From Arthrobacter sp. N199823 (GTDB lineage Bacteria; Actinomycetota; Actinomycetes; Actinomycetales; Micrococcaceae), in contig NZ_PJIN01000003.1 of the NCBI RefSeq assembly GCF_002929705.1, positions 558,001 through 622,000 of the forward strand: 64,000 nt of DNA, given 5' to 3'. A program made the translations under genes and the position numbers. Positions 1 through 13,054 of the stretch are shown piece after piece; the first letter of the stretch is position 1; every line of letters begins with the position of its first letter. The notes under the pieces were generated by a model. It searched no databases. It was not told the DNA's origin and saw only the letters and a list, made by a program, of their open reading frames with translations.

Positions 1-3
1 CTC

Positions 4-1095
4 ATGAACCAGTCCAACCCGCTGATCCTCGGGATTGAATCATCGTGCGATGAAACCGGCGTGGGACTGGTGCGTGGCACCGAATTGTTGACCAACACCG
101 TCTCATCCTCCATGGAGGAGCACGTTCGCTTCGGCGGAGTCATCCCGGAAATTGCCTCGCGGGCACACCTTGACGCGTTCGTGCCGACCCTGGCCGCCGC
201 GCTCGCCGATGCCGGCGTGAGCCTCGAAGACGTGGACGCAATTGCGGTCACGAGTGGTCCCGGTCTGGCCGGTGCGCTCATGGTGGGCGTCAGCGCAGCC
301 AAGGCGCTCGCGCTGGCCACGGGCAAACCGCTGTACGCCATCAACCACCTCGTGGCACACGTGGGCGTGGGCTTATTGGATGAGTCCATTGCGGCCGTGT
401 ACGACGGCGGGGCCCTCCCTGAGAATCTTGGTGCCCTTTTGGTTTCCGGCGGACATACCGAGATCCTGCGGGTGCGCAGCATCGCCTCCGATGTTGAGTT
501 GCTCGGTGCCACCATTGACGACGCCGCAGGGGAGGCCTTTGACAAGGTGGCCCGGCTGTTGGGGCTGAACTACCCCGGCGGCCCCGCTATTGACCGTTTG
601 GCCAAGGAAGGCAATGCCAAGGCCGTGCGATTCCCGCGCGGGCTGACTATGCCCAAGTACATGGGCACGGCCGAGGCCCCCGGTCCGCACCGCTACGATT
701 TCTCCTTCTCCGGGCTCAAGACCGCCGTGGCCCGCTGCGTGGAAGGCTACGAAGCGCGCGGTGAGGCGGTCCCCGTGGCCGATATCGCGGCGTCGTTCCA
801 GGAAGCCGTGTTGGATGTCATCACCGCTAAAGCAGTGCTGGCCTGCCGCGAACAGGGCATCACCACGCTGTTGCTGGGCGGCGGTGTAGCTGCCAATTCA
901 CGGTTGCGGGAACTGGCCGGGCAGCGGTGCGCATCCGCCGGGATCGCGCTCCTGGTCCCGAAGCTCTCGCTCTGCACCGACAACGGTGCCATGGTTGCGG
1001 CCCTGGGTGCGCAACTGGTCATGAATGGCGTGGCCCCGAGTGATCTGTCCTTTGCACCGGATTCCTCCATGCCGGTGAGCCGCATCAGCCTCTGA
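4..1095 (+). CDS. tsaD: tRNA N6-adenosine threonylcarbamoyltransferase TsaD
   Basis: Transfers the threonylcarbamoyl group from TC-AMP to A37 of ANN-decoding tRNAs, working with TsaB/TsaE in the cytoplasm. The 363-residue product has the Kae1/TsaD N-terminal signature ([15 protein letters not shown]), the metal-binding His pair in NHLVAHV, the SGGHTEI loop and the C-terminal [12 protein letters not shown] segment. Length is normal for the family. The ATG at position 4 gives the expected N-terminus, but only three bases precede it, so its ribosome binding site and upstream partners lie outside the window. It converges on the permease gene, leaving only 12 bases between the stop codons. Confidence 0.97.
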   Translation: MNQSNPLILGIESSCDETGVGLVRGTELLTNTVSSSMEEHVRFGGVIPEIASRAHLDAFVPTLAAALADAGVSLEDVDAIAVTSGPGLAGALMVGVSAAKALALATGKPLYAINHLVAHVGVGLLDESIAAVYDGGALPENLGALLVSGGHTEILRVRSIASDVELLGATIDDAAGEAFDKVARLLGLNYPGGPAIDRLAKEGNAKAVRFPRGLTMPKYMGTAEAPGPHRYDFSFSGLKTAVARCVEGYEARGEAVPVADIAASFQEAVLDVITAKAVLACREQGITTLLLGGGVAANSRLRELAGQRCASAGIALLVPKLSLCTDNGAMVAALGAQLVMNGVAPSDLSFAPDSSMPVSRISL

Positions 1096-1107
1096 CCCAG
1101 ATCGACG

Positions 1108-2427
1108 TTAAGTGTCACCTCGAATGGGGGACGGGTTTTGGGGCGCCCGACGGCGGAGCCTGGCTGCGCGGAAAATGACCCCTGCGGCGAACATCACCAG
1201 CCCGGACAACACCGCTTCCACCGGCAGCGTGGCCACCAAAGCTACGCAGGCCGCGGCACCCAGCACTTGCAGGAACTTGGGGTAGCGGCGGTCGGGGGCG
1301 CTTTGGGTGAAGGCGGCCACATTGGCCACGAGGTAGTAGACCAGCACGCCGAAGGATGAGAATCCGATGGCGCCGCGCAGGTCCGCGAAGGCGATAATGA
1401 GGCAGATCACGGCCCCGAGAAGCAATTCTGCCTGGTGCGGAACCAGGAATTTAGGGTGGACGGTGGCCATGAATCGTGGCAAATCACCCTCCCTCGCCAT
1501 GGCCAGGGAGGTCCGTCCCAGCCCCGCCACCAAGGCGAGCAAGGCACCCAGGGACGCCAACGCGGCGCCCACCCGGACCACGGGAGCAGCCCAGGCCCAA
1601 TCCCCGGTGACCACAGCGTCGGCTAGCGGTGCTACGGAGGAGGCAACGGCGTCGGGCCCTAAAATGGCCAGCAGCGTGATGCACACACCGGCATAAATGG
1701 TGGCGGCGATCCCTAGTGAGAGCAGGATGGCGCGCGGAATGGTGCGGCGCGGATCCCTGACTTCCTCACCCATCGTGGCGATCCGGGCATATCCGGCAAA
1801 GGCGAAGAACAACAGCCCGGCCGATTGCAGGATCCCGTACCATCCGTGCGAAAAGACACCTTCGCCCAAGAAAGTGCTGCTGCTTGGCGCGGTGCTGCTT
1901 AACTCGGTGCTGCCTAGCCCGGTGCTGCCGGTCCACGCCGCCGCAACCGCCAGCGCCAGGGCGGCCAGGACTGCCACCACAATGATCCGGGCCAGTGCCG
2001 CCGTCCGGCTCACGCCTCGGTAATTCACCGCAACCAGAAGAACTACCGCGGCCATCGCCACCGGCCGCTCCCATCCGGGCGGGGCTGCGTAGGCGGCGAA
2101 CGTCATGGCCATGGCAGCGCTACTGGCCACTTTGCCAATCACGAATCCCCAGCCGGCGAGGAAGCCCGGCCAGGGTCCAAGCCGCTCACGGCCATAAACA
2201 TAGGTACCGCCGGAGGTGGGGTAGGCCGCGGCCAGCTGGGCCGATGAGGTGGCATTGCAATACGCCACGATGGCGGCCACGGCCAAACCAAGCAACATTC
2301 CGGAACCGGCAGCCTGCGCCGCGGGCGTAAAAGCCGCGAACACGCCGGCACCGATCATGGAACCCAAGCCAATGACGACGGCGTCAACCGTGCCCAGCTT
2401 GCGGTCCAGAGTTTGGGGATTGCTCAT
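1108..2427 (-). CDS. APC family amino-acid permease
   Basis: Likely imports or exchanges an amino acid or amine across the cytoplasmic membrane. The 439-residue protein shows the APC hallmark near its N-terminus (VIGLGSMIGAGVFA) and about twelve hydrophobic segments, with the EEVRDPRRTIPRA loop typical of the family around the sixth helix. The substrate cannot be told from sequence. I chose the ATG at 2427; a GTG at 2448 is in frame but neither start has a strong ribosome binding site. An Ala/Ser/Thr-rich loop near residue 175 (GSTGLGSTELSSTAPSSS) is low-complexity. Its upstream region carries two copies of the 32-bp repeat described separately. Confidence 0.9.
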   Translation of the reverse strand: MSNPQTLDRKLGTVDAVVIGLGSMIGAGVFAAFTPAAQAAGSGMLLGLAVAAIVAYCNATSSAQLAAAYPTSGGTYVYGRERLGPWPGFLAGWGFVIGKVASSAAMAMTFAAYAAPPGWERPVAMAAVVLLVAVNYRGVSRTAALARIIVVAVLAALALAVAAAWTGSTGLGSTELSSTAPSSSTFLGEGVFSHGWYGILQSAGLLFFAFAGYARIATMGEEVRDPRRTIPRAILLSLGIAATIYAGVCITLLAILGPDAVASSVAPLADAVVTGDWAWAAPVVRVGAALASLGALLALVAGLGRTSLAMAREGDLPRFMATVHPKFLVPHQAELLLGAVICLIIAFADLRGAIGFSSFGVLVYYLVANVAAFTQSAPDRRYPKFLQVLGAAACVALVATLPVEAVLSGLVMFAAGVIFRAARLRRRAPQNPSPIRGDT

Positions 2428-2475
2428 TGGCCCGATCGTATCCGGCACAAGTGAACGCGGTATGAACGCTCATGA

Positions 2476-2521
2476 GTGAGGAAGCGTTGCGCAAAAATGC
2501 CCGAAAAGCGAGGAAGCGTCG
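2476..2521. repeat. Two tandem copies of a 32-bp repeat
   Basis: GAGGAAGCGT occurs at 2478-2487 and again at 2510-2519, exactly 32 bases apart, with an intervening TGCCCGAAAAGC block. The same unit and period are found at 15118-15191 and 16285-16358. It sits between the histidine kinase and permease genes. Confidence 0.75.
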
Positions 2522-2532
2522 GTGGGGCGGGG

Positions 2533-3534
2533 TTAGGCTGCGGGCAGGGTCAGAACCATGGTGGTTCCGGCCGGGCCGGTTTTGGCGACTTCAATGGTTC
2601 CACCGGCGGCCACGGCAATCTCACGGACCAAGGCCAGCCCCAAACCATAGCTGCGCCGTCCGCCAGCCGCAGGGTCGGTGCTGTGGGCGAAGCGGTCAAA
2701 CACCCGGGACGGGGCGATCCCGGTGATGCCGCTTCCGGTGTCGGCCACCGTGATGGACACCGTCCGTCCGGCATGACTAACGGCCACCGTGATGTGCCCG
2801 CCCTCGGGGGTGTGGTTCAGCGCGTTGTCTACCAGGCCCAAGACGGCCCGGCGCAAACTGTTGCCGTGAATGCGGACCCGGGGGCCGCCGTCGTACGTGG
2901 TTTCAAGGTGCACGCCGCGCAAGGCCGCAACATCGCGCAGGCTCTGAACCGCCTCACGCACCACGGGGACAACAGTGATCGCTTCGGCGGGATACTCAGC
3001 CCCGGCGGTGGCGGCGAGCAGGAGTTCCTGGACGGTGGCGGTGAGGGCTGCGGTGTCCTGGCGGACCAGATCCAGTGCGCGGGCCGTCTCGCTGCCAGGG
3101 TCCGACTTGGCCTGGGCCAGCTGGACGCGCGCATCCAGGATGGTCAGTGGCGTGCGCAGTTCATGGCTGGCGTCTTGGACAAAGCGGCGCTGCAGTTCAA
3201 GGGCCCGTCCCAGCGGGCGGATGGCGTTGCGGGCACTGAGCCAGCCGATGCCGCCAGCCGCGAGAATTCCGGCAAATCCGGCTAGGACCATGGCCTTGAG
3301 CATGTCGTTCGATTCCACATACACTCGGGCGGAGGGGTCGGCAGAGACCGCATCCGGGTGCTGGGAAACGTACAGCATGTAGGCGGCGGCTGCGATGATG
3401 ACCACCACCACCATGATGGCGATGGCCACGGCAATCTTCAGACCCACCACGACGGCGGCGCGCCTCAGGGCCCGTGAATCAGAGGAGGCACCGGCCCGAG
3501 TTGGCCTAGTGTCCTGCCTCCGGGGGCCGGTCAC
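2533..3534 (-). CDS. Sensor histidine kinase
   Basis: Membrane sensor kinase that should autophosphorylate on His124 and pass phosphate to the response regulator encoded immediately upstream. The 333 residues comprise a Lys/Arg-rich tail, a first membrane helix (about 29-56), a very short extracytoplasmic loop of roughly 20 residues, a second helix (about 79-98), an H-box (DASHELRTPLTIL), an N-box (LVDNALNHTPEGG), G1 (VADTGSGI), F-box (VFDRFAHS) and G2 (YGLGLALV). There is no clear HAMP domain; the short loop suggests intramembrane sensing, as in cell-envelope stress kinases. Its start overlaps the regulator's stop by 4 bases, so the two are translationally coupled. The signal is unknown. Confidence 0.95.
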   Translation of the reverse strand: MTGPRRQDTRPTRAGASSDSRALRRAAVVVGLKIAVAIAIMVVVVIIAAAAYMLYVSQHPDAVSADPSARVYVESNDMLKAMVLAGFAGILAAGGIGWLSARNAIRPLGRALELQRRFVQDASHELRTPLTILDARVQLAQAKSDPGSETARALDLVRQDTAALTATVQELLLAATAGAEYPAEAITVVPVVREAVQSLRDVAALRGVHLETTYDGGPRVRIHGNSLRRAVLGLVDNALNHTPEGGHITVAVSHAGRTVSITVADTGSGITGIAPSRVFDRFAHSTDPAAGGRRSYGLGLALVREIAVAAGGTIEVAKTGPAGTTMVLTLPAA

Positions 3535-4208
3535 GCGCCATCTCCAATCTGATAGCCGAGCCCGTGAACGGTCCGGACCAGCGACTTTGACACCTTCTTG
3601 CGTAAGTAGTGCACATAGGTGTCAATGACGCTGCTCGAATCATCGCGATGGGATAGCCCCGCCAAGAGCTCCTCGCGGGTGAACACCTTCTCGGGGCTGG
3701 CCGCCAGCAGGGCCAGCAGCTCGCTTTCCTTGGCCGTCAATCCGACGAACTCCCCATAGGGTGAACGCAGCGAGCGGTTGGCGGGATCAAAGAGCCAGCC
3801 GCCCACGTCCAACAACGGCACCGCAGCCGGGAAACGCCGGGTCACGGCACGCAGCCGCGCCCTCAGCTCACCGGCATCAAAGGGTTTGGACATGTAGTCG
3901 TTAGCTCCGGCGTCGAGCCCGGCAATCTTGTCAATTGTGGCACTGAGCGCGGTCAGGATGATGGCGGGGGTGGCGATGCCCTTGCGGCGCAGTGCGGCGA
4001 GCAGTTCCAGTCCGTCCATGACAGGCAGGCCGCGGTCAATCACCATGACATCCCAGTGTTCTGTGAGGCCAAGGTGTAGGCCCGTTTGCCCGTCCGCGGC
4101 GAGCTGGACGTGGTAATCGCCGGCGAGCAGCTCGGCGGTCAGGGGGCCGAGGATGGGATCGTCCTCCACCAGCAGCAGTCGCGGGAGCTCAGGGGTGTGC
4201 ATGCTCAT
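3531..4208 (-). CDS. OmpR/PhoB-type response regulator
   Basis: DNA-binding response regulator of 225 residues, partner of the kinase that follows it. The receiver domain has the acidic pair in LLLVEDDP, phospho-acceptor Asp58 (VMVIDRGLPVMDG) and the conserved Lys in YMSKPFD. The C-terminal winged helix has the OmpR/PhoB signature (LTAKESELLALL ... TYVHYLRKKV ... VHGLGYQIG). I chose the ATG at 4208 because GGGGGA lies six bases upstream; the open frame extends further but without support. The start lies inside the end of the dedA gene, so it is probably co-transcribed with the PAP2 and DedA genes. Target genes cannot be read from sequence. Confidence 0.95.
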   Translation of the reverse strand: MSMHTPELPRLLLVEDDPILGPLTAELLAGDYHVQLAADGQTGLHLGLTEHWDVMVIDRGLPVMDGLELLAALRRKGIATPAIILTALSATIDKIAGLDAGANDYMSKPFDAGELRARLRAVTRRFPAAVPLLDVGGWLFDPANRSLRSPYGEFVGLTAKESELLALLAASPEKVFTREELLAGLSHRDDSSSVIDTYVHYLRKKVSKSLVRTVHGLGYQIGDGA

Positions 4209-4917
4209 TATTGTCCCCCGCCGACTCGCCTTCCGGTGCGGAAAGCAGCGTTCCGGAAGCTGCAGCGCGGCGCTTGAGTAGGAAGCTGATGACGCCCGGC
4301 AGCACGGAAACAAGGACAAGCGCGACGGCGATCACGTCAATGTTCTTGGAAACAATTTCGTAGTGGCCCAGCCAGGTGCCCAGCAAGGTGATGGAACCGG
4401 CCCAGCCCAGGGCGCCGGCAATGTTCCACAGCGTGAACTTCTTGTGGTCGTAGTTGGCCACGCCCGCCACGAGCGGCGCGTAGGTGCGCACGATGGGGAC
4501 AAAGCGGGCGAGCACAATGGCCCAGCCGCCGCGCTTGGCAAAGAATTCTTCGGTCTCGGTGAGGTATTTGGTTTTCAGGATGCGGGCGTCGTCCTTGAAC
4601 CAGCGGCGGCCAAATTTGCGGCCCAGCAGGTAGCCCACCTGATCGCCTGTCACGGCGGCCAGCACCACCACACCGATCAGCACCGGGAGGGAGAGGTTCA
4701 GTTGGTTGTGCAGCAGGCCTGCCGTGAAGAGGAGCGAATCACCGGGCAGGAACGGGAACAGGAGCCCCGATTCAATGAAGACAATCAAGGCGACGACGGC
4801 CAAGGTGGCCGGGCCCAGGCTGCTCAGCAGCGCAGCAGGATCCATGACTGACAGCAAACCCGCAGGGACGGCGTGGGGAAGGGATAAAGCAATGGTGTGC
4901 AGCAAGGCAAGCCTCAA
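4189..4917 (-). CDS. DedA family membrane protein
   Basis: Polytopic membrane protein of the DedA/VTT family, some members of which flip undecaprenyl phosphate or phospholipids. The 242-residue protein has the family signatures: ESGLLFPFLPGDSLLFTAG near residue 50, GDQVGYLLGRKFG, and the FVPIVRTYAPLVAG motif with its conserved arginine. It lies between a PAP2 phosphatase gene (4-base overlap at 4914-4917) and the response regulator (20-base overlap), a tight four-gene unit. Lipid-carrier recycling is an inference from family and neighbour, not shown by the sequence. Confidence 0.93.
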   Translation of the reverse strand: MRLALLHTIALSLPHAVPAGLLSVMDPAALLSSLGPATLAVVALIVFIESGLLFPFLPGDSLLFTAGLLHNQLNLSLPVLIGVVVLAAVTGDQVGYLLGRKFGRRWFKDDARILKTKYLTETEEFFAKRGGWAIVLARFVPIVRTYAPLVAGVANYDHKKFTLWNIAGALGWAGSITLLGTWLGHYEIVSKNIDVIAVALVLVSVLPGVISFLLKRRAAASGTLLSAPEGESAGDNNEHAHP

Positions 4918-5690
4918 TCGTGAATTCGGGTGGGTGAAGAAGTATTGCTCCCACTTTTAAGGGTAGACCCGCCGGGAACGGGGTTCATCCGGGACATCGC
5001 CCAGGCCACGGCCGCATTCCACACACCCGCAAAGAAGAACACGGCCGCGCTCGCAGCCAGGAACGAGGCGGCGACATCGGTGGGGTAATGCACGCCCACG
5101 TAGAGTCGGGACCATGCAACCACCACCGGAACCAGAACGCCCAGGAGCACGGCCGGGCGTGCCCATCGGGTCTTTCGCAGGAGGAACCAGAACGCCCAGG
5201 CCAGGCCCACCGCGAGTGCGACATGTCCGCTCGGGAAGCTGTTGGAACCCGTCTCCGGTGCCAGCGGGTCAAGGAGCAGCGCCGGGTTGGGCCGCTGCCG
5301 GTCAACAATGACCTTGAAGAATTGGCTGGCCAGCCACCCCGAGGCAGCGACGCCGCCAAAGGCAAGGGCATTGACGGGCGCTTTGCGGACCAGCAGCAAG
5401 AACAGGCACACCAGGGCGATGATGGCCACTCCGCCGACCGGGGAAAACGCCTTGTCCAGTGTCATGGCGAGGGCTGTCAGCACGCCCACATGGTTCCGGC
5501 TCAGGTCCTGGTCAACATCGAACTCGCTGGCCGTGAATCTCGGCGTGGCAACGGCGAAGAACCCAAGGGCCAAGACTGCCACGGACAGGACGGTGACCCA
5601 CAGGCCCCAAAACCGTGGGAGGGGCAGCACCGCCAGCCGGGTGCGTAAGGGGGCGCCGGCGTCGTGCATGGATGGGGGCGGGGAAGCCAT
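4914..5690 (-). CDS. PAP2 family membrane phosphatase
   Basis: Integral membrane acid phosphatase, probably acting on a lipid phosphate such as undecaprenyl pyrophosphate or phosphatidic acid. All three catalytic blocks are visible: KVIVDRQRP (K-x6-RP), SFPSGH (PSGH) and SRLYVGVHYPTD (SR-x5-H-x3-D). About six hydrophobic helices; 258 residues. It is the first gene of the PAP2-dedA-regulator-kinase operon and its promoter must lie in 5691-5886. PAP2 and DedA together would supply both dephosphorylation and return of a lipid carrier. Confidence 0.92.
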   Translation of the reverse strand: MASPPPSMHDAGAPLRTRLAVLPLPRFWGLWVTVLSVAVLALGFFAVATPRFTASEFDVDQDLSRNHVGVLTALAMTLDKAFSPVGGVAIIALVCLFLLLVRKAPVNALAFGGVAASGWLASQFFKVIVDRQRPNPALLLDPLAPETGSNSFPSGHVALAVGLAWAFWFLLRKTRWARPAVLLGVLVPVVVAWSRLYVGVHYPTDVAASFLAASAAVFFFAGVWNAAVAWAMSRMNPVPGGSTLKSGSNTSSPTRIHD

Positions 5691-5804
5691 GGCGGGCGCC
5701 TTTCAAAGTGGAGAGTGAAGCTCTTCCTCCACTGTCCCGCGCACCGTCTAAGAAATTTCTAAGAATTCCCCGCCGCCCGCAACGCCGCATCACCAAATGG
5801 CGTG

Positions 5805-5849
5805 TTTTCGCCAACGCGGCAGCAATGAGTGCTGCCGCGTTGGCGAAAA
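5805..5849. repeat. Perfect 20-bp inverted repeat in intergenic region
   Basis: Arms at 5805-5824 and 5830-5849 (starting TTTTCGCCAACG) are perfectly complementary around a 5-base loop. A further partial copy of the arm (TGCTGCCGCG then TTGGCGGCA) lies at about 5862-5882, just after the beta-galactosidase stop codon. It may end transcription from the galactosidase operon before the PAP2 promoter, but there is no clear U-tract. Confidence 0.7.
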
Positions 5850-5886
5850 GTGCCCATTAGATGCTGCCGCGTTTGGCGGCATTGGG

Positions 5887-9880
<3,994 letters not shown>

Positions 9881-9884
<4 letters not shown>

Positions 9885-10873
9885 GATGACTTCCTATTCG
9901 TGAATGCTAGGAAAGCGAAGGAGAGCGCAAAAGCGACTAAGGCGATGAGTACGGCCTGGGCGGCGGCCACGTTGTAGTCGTTGTACGCAAAGGCTGTGGT
10001 GTAGGCGCTCAGGTTTGGCGTGTACTGGCTGTCAATCGCCGGGGACACTGTTTTGAGGACCTGCGGCTCGGCGAACAATTGCAGGGTGCCGATGATGGAG
10101 AAGATGGTGGTCAGCACCAGGGCCGGCTTGATCAGGGGCAGCTGGATGGACAGCGCCACCCGGACCGGGGATGCGCCGTCCATTTTGGCAGCCTCATACA
10201 CCTCGGTGGGTATGGCCTTGAGCTGCGCGATGATGATGAGCATGTTGTAGCCGGTGTAGCTCCACGTGACAATGTTGGCGATCGACCACAACACGGTGTT
10301 CGGCCCCAGGAAATCGGGGGACAGGCCGAACAAGCCGGCAATATCGATCAAGGGACTCAAACCGGGCACATACATGAAGGACCAGAGGATCGTGGCGATC
10401 ACCCCGGGCACACCGTAGGGCAGGAAAAAGGCTGCCCGGAAGAAGCCGGGCCACCGTGCCGAGGCAGATTCCAGCAGCAGCGCCAAAATGGTCGCCATGA
10501 TGATCATGACCGGGACCTGGACCACCCCAAAAAGGAGCATCCGGCCCATGGAAGCGATGAAGTTTCCATCGGCCAGTGCCTGGGCGTAGTTGGACAATCC
10601 GGCAAAGGTGCTCGTAATGCCGGCCTCGCCAAACAGGCCGTCACGCGTGACCTTGGTGAAGCTGGAGAGCACGGCAGCAAGGATGGGCAGGATGAATGTC
10701 AGGACAAAGAGGGCAAGGAACGGCGCCAGCAGCAGCCAGGGGGCGCGTCCGACGGCGGATGCCCGCCTTCCGCTGTTCCGCCGGCTGGGGGAGGGGGCAC
10801 GTCCGGGACGGCTCGGTGCCCGGCCGCCGGCTGTTGCGCCGGCCGGTTCGGTCCTTGGGGGAGTGGTGGTCAT
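9881..10873 (-). CDS. Carbohydrate ABC transporter permease (MalF type)
   Basis: Partner membrane subunit of the CUT1 sugar importer. 330 residues with an extended Arg/Pro/Ser-rich cytoplasmic N-terminus of about 45 residues, six helices, and the EAA loop EAAKMDGASPVRVALSIQLP. It overlaps both flanking genes by 4 bases (binding protein upstream, MalG-type permease downstream), so the products are probably made in step. Substrate is inferred to be a galactoside from the adjoining beta-galactosidase. Confidence 0.93.
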
Positions 10874-12207
10874 GCCGATTCCTTCCTGATGCTCAGGCCG
10901 CTGTTCTTGAAGACGGTCATGATTTTCTGTTCCGCGTCAGCCACTGAATCCACGAGGCTGGTTCCTGATGATTTGAGCCGGAATCCGTCGCTGAGGATGT
11001 TGAAGGACTGCTGTTGTGAGGGCCACCAGGACCACTGGGTATTTTGCTCCAGCGCCGCCGGGGCGAAGACGTCCTGGTTGTAGTTTTGGCCGCTGAAGAA
11101 GCCCGAAGGCTGTTGGCGCGTGGTGCCAATAACGTCCGGGACGGGGGACCAGCCGATGCCGCAGTGTTCGATTTCGGCGTCGATGCCTTGCTGGGTGGAG
11201 GTCAGCCAAGCCGCGAATTCCAGGGATTCGCGCGGGTGCTTGCTGTTGGCCAGGACGGACACAGCGGAGCCGCCAAGGTAGCTGGAACCAAAGCCGGCCG
11301 AATCCCAGCGGGGCATGGCAGCCACCTTCCACTGGCCGGCACCGCCGCTGATGCCCTGGACGAGGGCGTCACCCCAGCTGGCCGAGGTCAATGAGGCGAT
11401 CTCTCCCTTGCCTGCGGCCGCAAACCAGCCCGGCGAATACGCGCCAAAGTCGGTCTGGACAAGGTCCTGGTCGATGGCCTTGTCGAAGAACCGGGCGACC
11501 TTCAGGGTTGCGTCGTCGGTCATGTTGATGACCCAGCCGTCCTCGTCGGCCCGGAACCACTGGGCACCCGCCTGTGTGGCCAGGGCTGTGAAGAAGCCGG
11601 CTTCTGCGAGCGGGAAGCAGTCCATGTAGGTCTTGGCTTTGCGGAGCTCCGCGGCCACCCCGGCCCACTCATCCCAAGTGGCTGGGGCCGTGGCACCTAC
11701 CTTGTCCAGGACAGCGGGTTGGTAGAACGTCGCCATGGGCCCCGAATCCTGGGGGATGCCGTAGACGCCGCCTGCGTAGCTGGTCTGGTTCCACAAGGTC
11801 TTGTCATAGCGGTTGGCGAACTCATCTGAACCGTAGCGGTTGAGGTCCACCAGGCCGTTCACCATCATGAAGGAAGGGATGACTCCGTACTCCACATGGG
11901 CCAGGTCGGGCCCGCCCCCGGCTGCCAGCGCAGAGTACAGCTTCGGGTAGCCGCCCTGGTTGCCGCCGGGGATCCATACCGTCTTGACCTGCACATTGGG
12001 GTTGGCGGCATTCCAGATGTCCGCCACCGGCTGCAGGTTCTTGAGCCAGGACCAGTATTCAAGGGTGATCTTTTGGCCGGAGGCCGAGGCAATGGTGGGG
12101 GCTGCGTTCACGGACCGGGTTCCCGGCGTGGCGCAACCGGACAACAGCCCAAGCGCGGCTGTGCCAAGGCCGCCTTGCAGCAGCTGCCTTCGTGTTATGG
12201 GGGGCAT
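10870..12207 (-). CDS. Sugar ABC transporter solute-binding lipoprotein
   Basis: Extracytoplasmic binding protein of the CUT1 importer, anchored as a lipoprotein. The N-terminus has a twin-arginine-like motif (TRRQLLQ) and a lipobox (LLSGC), suggesting Tat export followed by lipidation. The rest is a family 1 solute-binding fold (EYWSWLKNLQPVADIWNAAN near the mature start). It is the first gene of the operon, divergent from the TetR gene. I favour the ATG at 12207; a GTG at 12222 is in frame. Two palindromic sites about 110-160 bases upstream probably control it. Confidence 0.92.
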   Translation of the reverse strand: MPPITRRQLLQGGLGTAALGLLSGCATPGTRSVNAAPTIASASGQKITLEYWSWLKNLQPVADIWNAANPNVQVKTVWIPGGNQGGYPKLYSALAAGGGPDLAHVEYGVIPSFMMVNGLVDLNRYGSDEFANRYDKTLWNQTSYAGGVYGIPQDSGPMATFYQPAVLDKVGATAPATWDEWAGVAAELRKAKTYMDCFPLAEAGFFTALATQAGAQWFRADEDGWVINMTDDATLKVARFFDKAIDQDLVQTDFGAYSPGWFAAAGKGEIASLTSASWGDALVQGISGGAGQWKVAAMPRWDSAGFGSSYLGGSAVSVLANSKHPRESLEFAAWLTSTQQGIDAEIEHCGIGWSPVPDVIGTTRQQPSGFFSGQNYNQDVFAPAALEQNTQWSWWPSQQQSFNILSDGFRLKSSGTSLVDSVADAEQKIMTVFKNSGLSIRKESA

Positions 12208-12318
12208 AGCCTGCTCTCTCACTTCGTTGTGTGGGCCCGGTAAGCCCTCTGGGTGAATCTAATTCCGTCGGGTCCGGAGCGCCCTTTTTTGGGGACGGGA
12301 GAAAATTTACCACAAATC

Positions 12319-12334
12319 TCGAGCGATTACTCGA
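12319..12334. promoter_or_regulatory. Probable TetR-family operator, copy 1
   Basis: TCGAG-CGATTA-CTCGA, a perfect 5-bp inverted repeat with 6-base spacer in the divergent promoter region between the sugar operon and the TetR gene. A second copy lies 31 bases further on. Confidence 0.7.
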
Positions 12335-12349
12335 ATTTCAATAAATTTA

Positions 12350-12365
12350 TCGAGTGACTACTCGA
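12350..12365. promoter_or_regulatory. Probable TetR-family operator, copy 2
   Basis: TCGAG-TGACTA-CTCGA, same arms and spacing as the site at 12319; the two centres are 31 bases apart, about three helical turns, so two dimers could bind the same DNA face. Confidence 0.7.
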
Positions 12366-12409
12366 ATTTCAATTATGTTACTGGGGAATGTGGACTAAGC
12401 TGGCATTCC

Positions 12410-13018
12410 ATGACCACCACGCCAACCGCCCCGTCCGCCAAACGCGGTCCTTATGCCAAATCCAAGCAGCGTCGGGAGAGCATTGTGACCGCCGCCCACG
12501 AGGTTTTTGCGGCACGAGGCTACCGGGGCGGATCGCTGCAGGACGTGGCCGACAAGGTGGGAATGAGTCAGACAAGCCTGCTGCACTATTTCCCGTCCAA
12601 GAGTGATCTGCTGTTGGCTGTGCTGAATTGGCGTGACAGCGTGACGGGAGGCGGGCAGCCCCGGGACCCGGAGGAATCATTGGTGGATGCCGTGGTCCGC
12701 CAGGCACGATTCAATGAAACGGTGCCCGGAGTCATTGAGCTCTACGCGGTTTTGTGCGCGGAATCGATCACTGACAATCACCCCGGGCTGGATTTCTTCA
12801 CCGAACGTTTTGAAAGGTTGCGCAGCAGCTACCTGAGGGCGTTCTCAGCGCTCGCCAAGGAAGGCCGGCTGCGCCCTGGCGTCGACCCCGAGCGTGCCGC
12901 GGCAAGCTTGATCGCACTGTGGGACGGCATTCAAACCCAGTGGATGATGGCCCCGGAGCGCATCGACATGGCCGGTTGTCTGCGTGACTACTTGGAATTG
13001 GTGATCCTGCCCGAATAG
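12410..13018 (+). CDS. TetR/AcrR family transcriptional regulator
   Basis: Probable ligand-responsive repressor of the divergent galactoside transport and hydrolysis operon. The 202-residue protein has a TetR N-terminal helix-turn-helix (residues about 21-67; DVADKVGMSQTSLLHYFPSKSDLL) and a C-terminal ligand and dimer domain. TetR regulators are less usual than LacI or ROK for sugar operons, but several Micrococcales CUT1 clusters use this subgroup. The start ATG lies 45 bases after the second palindrome, consistent with autoregulation. The effector is not known. Confidence 0.9.
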   Translation: MTTTPTAPSAKRGPYAKSKQRRESIVTAAHEVFAARGYRGGSLQDVADKVGMSQTSLLHYFPSKSDLLLAVLNWRDSVTGGGQPRDPEESLVDAVVRQARFNETVPGVIELYAVLCAESITDNHPGLDFFTERFERLRSSYLRAFSALAKEGRLRPGVDPERAAASLIALWDGIQTQWMMAPERIDMAGCLRDYLELVILPE

Positions 13019-13054
13019 GGACCCGACCGGCTGTACTTTGGGAGGGTAAAGGGC

